Notes under the pieces: model-generated | The model's database searches: none | What the model saw: only the letters and a program-made list of their open reading frames with translations | Told to the model about the DNA's origin: nothing | From: Rhodococcus opacus | GTDB lineage: Bacteria > Actinomycetota > Actinomycetes > Mycobacteriales > Mycobacteriaceae | Direction: 5' to 3' | DNA length: 64,000 nucleotides | NCBI RefSeq assembly: GCF_012396235.1 | Contig: NZ_JAAXPA010000036.1 | Location: forward strand, 16,310-80,309 | Part shown: positions 59,835 to 64,000 of the stretch, piece after piece | How positions within the stretch are numbered: the first letter of the stretch is position 1 | Layout: each line of letters starts with the position of its first letter | Program-made: the position numbers and the translations under genes

Positions 59835-62213
59835 TCAGGAGAGATGCTTCGGCTGGGGGGTCGACTTGTGGAATCGGTCCGATCCGACCTCGTCCTGGCT
59901 CGCCTCCGGCGGGCATTCGGCGCTGTATTTGCCGGCGTGTTCCAGGGAGACGACGACGGACTTCGACGTGGGACAGTTGCTGCCGGCCGCCGTGGAATCG
60001 AGTGGGACAAGCGGGTTGGTCTCCGGGTAGTAGGCGGCGGCCGAACCCCGGGGCGTGTCGTATTCGACAATCCGGAAGTCGTGGGCGCAGCGGACGCGGT
60101 CGTCTTCTGCCCAGTGTGTGAAGAGGTCGACCATGTCGCCATCATCGAATCCGAGGGCGGCAATGTCGTCGCGGTGCAGGAAGATCACGCGACGGCCGCC
60201 CTCGATTCCGCGGTAGCGATCGCTGAGCCCGTAGATCGTGGTGTTGAACTGATCGTGGCTGCGGATCGTCTGCAGGATCACGTGCCTCGGGGGCACCTGC
60301 AGCACCTCGATCGGGGACACCGCGAATTCGGCGCGCCCCGAATGGGTGGGGAACGTGCGGGAATCGCGCGGCGGGTGCGGCAGAACGAATCCACCCGGTC
60401 GCCGGACGTTCACCTCGTACCCCTCACAACCGGGCACCACCCGTGAGATGTGCAGGCGGATGTTCGCGTAGTCGTCCCGCATCTTCTTCCACTCGAGACC
60501 GTAGCGGTCGCCGATCGTGGCCTCCGCGATGCGGGTGACGATCCCCACCTCCGAATCGAGGTGCGGGCTGGCCGGTTTCAATGGACCACGGGAGGCGTGG
60601 ACCGAGCACGTCGAGTCCTCGACCGAGATGAATTGCGGCCCGCCGGCCTGGACGTCCTGCTCGGTGCGGCCTTTCGTCGGCAGGATCAGGGCGGTGTCAC
60701 CGCACACGAGATGCGAGCGGTTGATCTTCGTCGAGATGTGGACCGTCATCCGGGTCTTGCGCAGTGCGGCGGCGGTGACGTCGGTGTCCGGGGCGGCCTG
60801 GACGAAGTTGCCGCCCAGCCCGAGGAAGAAGTGCGCCTTGCCGTCACGCATCGCCCGGATGGAATCGACGGTGTCGTAACCGTTCTCGCGGGGCGGATCG
60901 AAGTCGAATTCCTTCGCGAGCGCGTCCAGGAAGTGCCGCGGCGGACGCTCCCAGATTCCCATCGTGCGGTCGCCCTGCACGTTCGAGTGCCCGCGCACCG
61001 GCAGCAGCCCGGCACCGGGTTTTCCGATGTTCCCCTGGGCGAGAGCGATATTGGTGACTTCCTTGATGATCGCCACCGAGTTGTGGTGCTGGGTGAGTCC
61101 CATCGCCCAGCAGAACACGGTGGCGTCGGAATCCCGCAGGAGCCGGGCCGCGTCGGTGATCTGTTCCCGCGACAGCCCGGTCGTGCGGGTGACGACGTCC
61201 CAGTCGATGTCGGTGACGTGCTGCTTCCACAGCTCGAATCCGATTGTGTGCTGGTCGATGAACTCCTGATCGAGGGCATCCCATTCGACGAGCAGTGAGC
61301 CGAACGCCTGGAGCAGGGCCAGGTCGCCGTTCAGTGCGATAGGCAGGTGCATGTCGGACAAGTCGGTGCCCGGGCCCACCATGCCGCGGGGCGTCTGCGG
61401 ATTCTTGAAGTTGACCAGGCCCGCCTCACGGAGCGGGTTGATCGAGAGGATCTTCGCACCGTTCTGCTTGGCCTTCTCCAGCGCCGACAACATCCGCGGA
61501 TGATTGGTTCCCGGATTCTGACCCTGCAGCACAATGAGTTTCGCCTGATAGACGTCGTCCATCGTGACGCTGGCCTTGCCGATGCCGATCGACTCCTGCA
61601 GCGCGATGCTGGTCGATTCGTGACACATGTTGGAACAGTCGGGCAGATTGTTCGTCCCGAACGCGCGGACGAACAGCTGGTACGCGAACGCCGCCTCGTT
61701 GGACGCCCGGCCGGACGTGTAAAAGATCGCCTCGTCCGGACTGTCCAGGGCGTTCAGCTGATCCCCGATCAGGGTGAAGGCCTCGTCCCATTCGATGGGT
61801 TCGTAGTGCGTTCCTCCGGGCCGCTTCACCATCGGATGCGTGATCCGGCCCTGCTGCCCCAGCCAGTGCTCGCTGTGGCAGTCGAGCTCGGCGATACTGT
61901 GGCGGGCGAAGAATTCGGGTGTCGCGCGGTCGCGGGTGGCCTCTTCCGCCACCGCCTTGGCGCCGTTCTCACAGAACTCCGCGGCGTGCCGGTGGCCCGG
62001 CTCCGGATCGGGCCACGCGCAGCTCATGCAATCGAACCCCTCGGCCTGGTTCAGTTGCAGCAACGTCTCGGCCGTACGGACCACGCCCATGTGCTCGAGC
62101 GCGCGCTTCATCGACACGGCGACAGCGGTCGGGCCTGCCGCGTGGTCCTTCGGGGGCCGCACCTCGAGATCGGCCTCGTCGTAGTCCCGTTCCTCGTCCG
62201 TGTGTCGCATCAT
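59835..62213 (-). CDS. FdhF/YdeP-type molybdopterin oxidoreductase
   Basis: A 792-residue molybdopterin enzyme of the YdeP-like, FdhF-related group (TIGR01701 type). A CMSC motif at 62-65 replaces the usual N-terminal ferredoxin-like iron-sulfur binding stretch. YTSGRASNEAAFAYQLF and PDCSNMCHESTS border the cofactor, and QGQNPGTNHPRML and RGHSNVQGDRTMG contact the pterin guanine dinucleotide. There is no Tat signal, so it is cytoplasmic. Formate oxidation is only one possibility; YdeP itself is linked to acid resistance. It starts 11 bases after the flavin monooxygenase stop, so the two may be co-transcribed. Confidence 0.9.
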   Translation of the reverse strand: MMRHTDEERDYDEADLEVRPPKDHAAGPTAVAVSMKRALEHMGVVRTAETLLQLNQAEGFDCMSCAWPDPEPGHRHAAEFCENGAKAVAEEATRDRATPEFFARHSIAELDCHSEHWLGQQGRITHPMVKRPGGTHYEPIEWDEAFTLIGDQLNALDSPDEAIFYTSGRASNEAAFAYQLFVRAFGTNNLPDCSNMCHESTSIALQESIGIGKASVTMDDVYQAKLIVLQGQNPGTNHPRMLSALEKAKQNGAKILSINPLREAGLVNFKNPQTPRGMVGPGTDLSDMHLPIALNGDLALLQAFGSLLVEWDALDQEFIDQHTIGFELWKQHVTDIDWDVVTRTTGLSREQITDAARLLRDSDATVFCWAMGLTQHHNSVAIIKEVTNIALAQGNIGKPGAGLLPVRGHSNVQGDRTMGIWERPPRHFLDALAKEFDFDPPRENGYDTVDSIRAMRDGKAHFFLGLGGNFVQAAPDTDVTAAALRKTRMTVHISTKINRSHLVCGDTALILPTKGRTEQDVQAGGPQFISVEDSTCSVHASRGPLKPASPHLDSEVGIVTRIAEATIGDRYGLEWKKMRDDYANIRLHISRVVPGCEGYEVNVRRPGGFVLPHPPRDSRTFPTHSGRAEFAVSPIEVLQVPPRHVILQTIRSHDQFNTTIYGLSDRYRGIEGGRRVIFLHRDDIAALGFDDGDMVDLFTHWAEDDRVRCAHDFRIVEYDTPRGSAAAYYPETNPLVPLDSTAAGSNCPTSKSVVVSLEHAGKYSAECPPEASQDEVGSDRFHKSTPQPKHLS

Positions 62214-62224
62214 TCAGCCTTTCG

Positions 62225-63775
62225 TCAGGGCGACCTCCCCACCAGTCGACCGAGATAGTCGATGACGTCGTCGGCCGCGGTGGCCGCGGCGGTGAGCGCG
62301 ACGTACCCGTCGGGCCGCACCACCACCAGCGTGCCACCGTGTGCCCCGTATGCGCTGCGCGCCAAACCGCGGTCGTCGACGACGTCCACGCCGGGACCGC
62401 GGGAATCGCCCACCACCACGTACTTCACGTCGTCGGGCGCATCTTCGGCCAGGGTCTGCAGGATGTGCCGGGAGCCGCCGCCGAACCCGAGGACCGTGAA
62501 GTGTGTCCCCCGGAACACGTCGAACAGTCGCAGCGGCGTGCCGTCGGGGCTCAGGCAGGGCGCGTCGGGTGCGCGATCTCCGGCGCGCAGACCCGTCGTC
62601 ACGTCCCCATCCCGCGACAGTGAACTCCACGGGTAGCCCAGACCGAGTTGCTGGCCGTCTTCGGTCACCGCGCCCGCAAACCCCTCGGAGTCCTCGCGCC
62701 CGAGGTTCGAGGCCACCTTCTGCAGTCCCGCGCTGCTCACCCCGAGCGTCCAGCGCGCGAGCGGCAATCGTTCCTCCTGGTACGTGTCGAGGAGCGACGG
62801 GTCCGCGGAGCCGGCCAGGACGAGAGCCAGTTTCCACCCGAGGTTGTAGGCGTCCTGGATTCCCGTGTTCATCCCGAGCCCACCGGACGGCGGATGAACG
62901 TGGGCCGCGTCCCCGGCCAGGAACACCCGGCCGTCGCGGAAGCGGTCCACCATCCGCACGTTCACATGCCAGGTGGACAGCCACGTCGGTTCGGACAATC
63001 GCACGCCGGGGCCGCAGGCGATGTCGTCGAGAACCCGCTGGAAGTACTCGAGCGACGGTTCGGGCAGGTTGCCCTCCTCGTCGAAGTCCGCGAACGGCAC
63101 TCCCTGGAACTGCCAGGAGTTGATTCCACGGAACGGGCACAACGCGACGAACCCCCGCTCGGGGTGCGTCCACTGGTACCAGCGATCGGGGACCAGCCCG
63201 TCGACGGACACGTCGCCGAGGAGCATGCCCTCGATGCCGCCCGTCCCCTCGAACGACACCCCGAGCGCCTTGCGCACCGCGCTGCGCCCGCCGTCGCAGC
63301 CGACCAGGTAGCGCGCCATGACGGTCCCGCCGCCGGCGAGCCGGACGGTCACCTTGTCGGTGGTCTGCTCGAAGCCGACCACCTCGACACCGCGCTCCAC
63401 GTCGATCCCGAACTCCGACAGTCTTTCTCGCAGGATCTGCTCGGTCCGCCACTGCGGGATCATCAGACCGCCGTCGTACGGCCGATCGGGCGTGGGGCTC
63501 AGGTCCGCGTGCGGGTCGCTGTCGCGCACCACCTGGCCGCGCACCGCGACCCGGCTGGGCAGGTGCCGGAACCCCGCCTCGACGATCTCGTCGACGATGC
63601 CGAGATCGTCCATCACTTCCTGGCTGCGCGCGGTCAATCCCTTTCCCCGCGAACCTGCGAACGGCTCGGGCGACTTGTCGAGGATCCGCACCTCCGCGCC
63701 CCGTCGCGCCAGTTCCAGCGCGAGCGTGAGCCCGGTCGGACCGGCACCGGCCACCACTGCCTCGGTAGGGCTCAT
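62225..63775 (-). CDS. Class A FAD-dependent aromatic monooxygenase
   Basis: A 516-residue flavoprotein hydroxylase of the PHBH/PheA group. Motifs: GAGPTGL at 10-16, the DG motif VGCDGGRSAVRKALG, and GDAAHVHPPSGGLGMNTGIQDAYNLGWKLA. A C-terminal thioredoxin-like domain of about 110 residues is kept, as in phenol and polyketide hydroxylases. It would use NAD(P)H and oxygen to hydroxylate an aromatic substrate. Adjacency to the tyrosine-catabolic dioxygenase gene hints at aromatic amino-acid breakdown, but this is weak. Confidence 0.9.
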   Translation of the reverse strand: MSPTEAVVAGAGPTGLTLALELARRGAEVRILDKSPEPFAGSRGKGLTARSQEVMDDLGIVDEIVEAGFRHLPSRVAVRGQVVRDSDPHADLSPTPDRPYDGGLMIPQWRTEQILRERLSEFGIDVERGVEVVGFEQTTDKVTVRLAGGGTVMARYLVGCDGGRSAVRKALGVSFEGTGGIEGMLLGDVSVDGLVPDRWYQWTHPERGFVALCPFRGINSWQFQGVPFADFDEEGNLPEPSLEYFQRVLDDIACGPGVRLSEPTWLSTWHVNVRMVDRFRDGRVFLAGDAAHVHPPSGGLGMNTGIQDAYNLGWKLALVLAGSADPSLLDTYQEERLPLARWTLGVSSAGLQKVASNLGREDSEGFAGAVTEDGQQLGLGYPWSSLSRDGDVTTGLRAGDRAPDAPCLSPDGTPLRLFDVFRGTHFTVLGFGGGSRHILQTLAEDAPDDVKYVVVGDSRGPGVDVVDDRGLARSAYGAHGGTLVVVRPDGYVALTAAATAADDVIDYLGRLVGRSP

Positions 63776-63876
63776 GGCGTCATCGTATTCGCGACGGCAC
63801 CGATCCGGCGGGAAAGTCGCCGCACAATCGTCGACGAAGGTTCCCGCTCACCGGTCTCGCGGAGTGATCCTCTCGC

Positions 63877-64000
63877 TCAGAAGTTTCCGCGGGCGGCTTG
63901 TTCGCGTTCGATGGCTTCGAAGAGGGCTTTGAAGTTGCCGATGCCGAAGCCGAGGGAGCCGTGGCGTTCGATGAGTTCGAAGAACACGGTGGGGCGGTCG
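63877..64000 (-). CDS. hpd: 4-hydroxyphenylpyruvate dioxygenase, C-terminal end (partial)
   Basis: The last 40 codons of a gene that continues beyond the window. The residues PTVFFELIERHGSLGFGIGN followed by FKALFEAIEREQ are the conserved C-terminus of HPPD, which converts 4-hydroxyphenylpyruvate to homogentisate. The Glu in FFELIER is the third iron ligand. It is transcribed toward the flavin monooxygenase gene, about 100 bases away. Confidence 0.9.
   Translation of the reverse strand, partial: DRPTVFFELIERHGSLGFGIGNFKALFEAIEREQAARGNF

Noticed and set aside
59700..59835. Palindrome-rich gap considered as an attachment site or small RNA gene
   Set aside because: No tRNA, integrase or flanking repeat is present, and the position just past a long gene fits a terminator better.
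1..64000. CRISPR arrays, tRNA/rRNA genes and insertion sequences
   Set aside because: I looked for regularly spaced repeats, tRNA-like cloverleaf segments and transposase motifs on both strands and saw none.

Overview
The window is high-GC actinobacterial DNA. GTG starts are frequent, genes often overlap by four bases (ATGA/GTGA), and several start codons lie 6-7 bases behind a TAnnnT -10 box, which suggests leaderless mRNAs. A WS/DGAT lipid synthase, a PknK-like kinase-ATPase-LuxR protein and many acyl-CoA beta-oxidation genes suggest a large-genome Rhodococcus of the opacus/jostii type. That assignment is inference. I see no tRNA, rRNA, CRISPR array or insertion sequence.

The most interesting part is 1.58-13.93 kb: eleven minus-strand genes in one translationally coupled operon, with nine of ten junctions being 4-base overlaps. 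In order of transcription they encode a Fe(II)/2-oxoglutarate dioxygenase, an AurF-like diiron N-oxygenase with all seven metal ligands, a KamA-type radical-SAM aminomutase, a dipeptide epimerase fused to a GNAT domain, an Ldh2-type oxidoreductase, an ATP-grasp ligase, a FemAB-like acyl/aminoacyl transferase, a class IV aminotransferase, an orphan helical protein, an MFS exporter and a second ATP-grasp ligase. I read it as an NRPS- and PKS-free biosynthetic cluster for a small exported, probably N-oxygenated peptide containing a beta-amino acid. I recognise no described cluster with this composition. It is preceded by a WS/DGAT gene (156-1559).

14.4-33.9 kb is an acyl-CoA catabolic island. 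It holds a paired acyl-CoA dehydrogenase, a CaiB-type CoA transferase, an alpha-methylacyl-CoA racemase with its catalytic triad, a thioesterase, two more acyl-CoA dehydrogenases, two ACS-type MFS carriers, an enoyl-CoA hydratase, a LysR regulator, and a divergent operon of SCP-x-like thiolase, two small MaoC hydratases, SDR, acyl-CoA ligase and a tandem-TetR regulator. Together these could import, CoA-activate, racemise and beta-oxidise a branched carboxylic acid. The substrate cannot be read from sequence.

33.9-44.3 kb holds a DASS carboxylate transporter, a universal stress protein coupled to an amino-acid permease with a C-terminal Usp-like domain, a tiny proline-rich secreted protein, the kinase-LuxR giant, and a MarR-MFS pair with a clear palindromic operator. 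44.3-53.6 kb is a second beta-oxidation set (two thiolases, MaoC, two acyl-CoA dehydrogenases, SDR) with two LysR regulators, a GntR regulator and a stand-alone ANL C-terminal domain.

53.7-59.8 kb shows decay: a TetR gene and a permease that both seem to have lost their 5' ends at one junction, a serine hydrolase with a one-base frameshift, an aldehyde dehydrogenase tail and a DMT-transporter tail, mixed with a few intact small genes. 59.8-64.0 kb holds an FdhF/YdeP-type molybdopterin oxidoreductase, a class A flavin monooxygenase and the C-terminus of 4-hydroxyphenylpyruvate dioxygenase running off the end.
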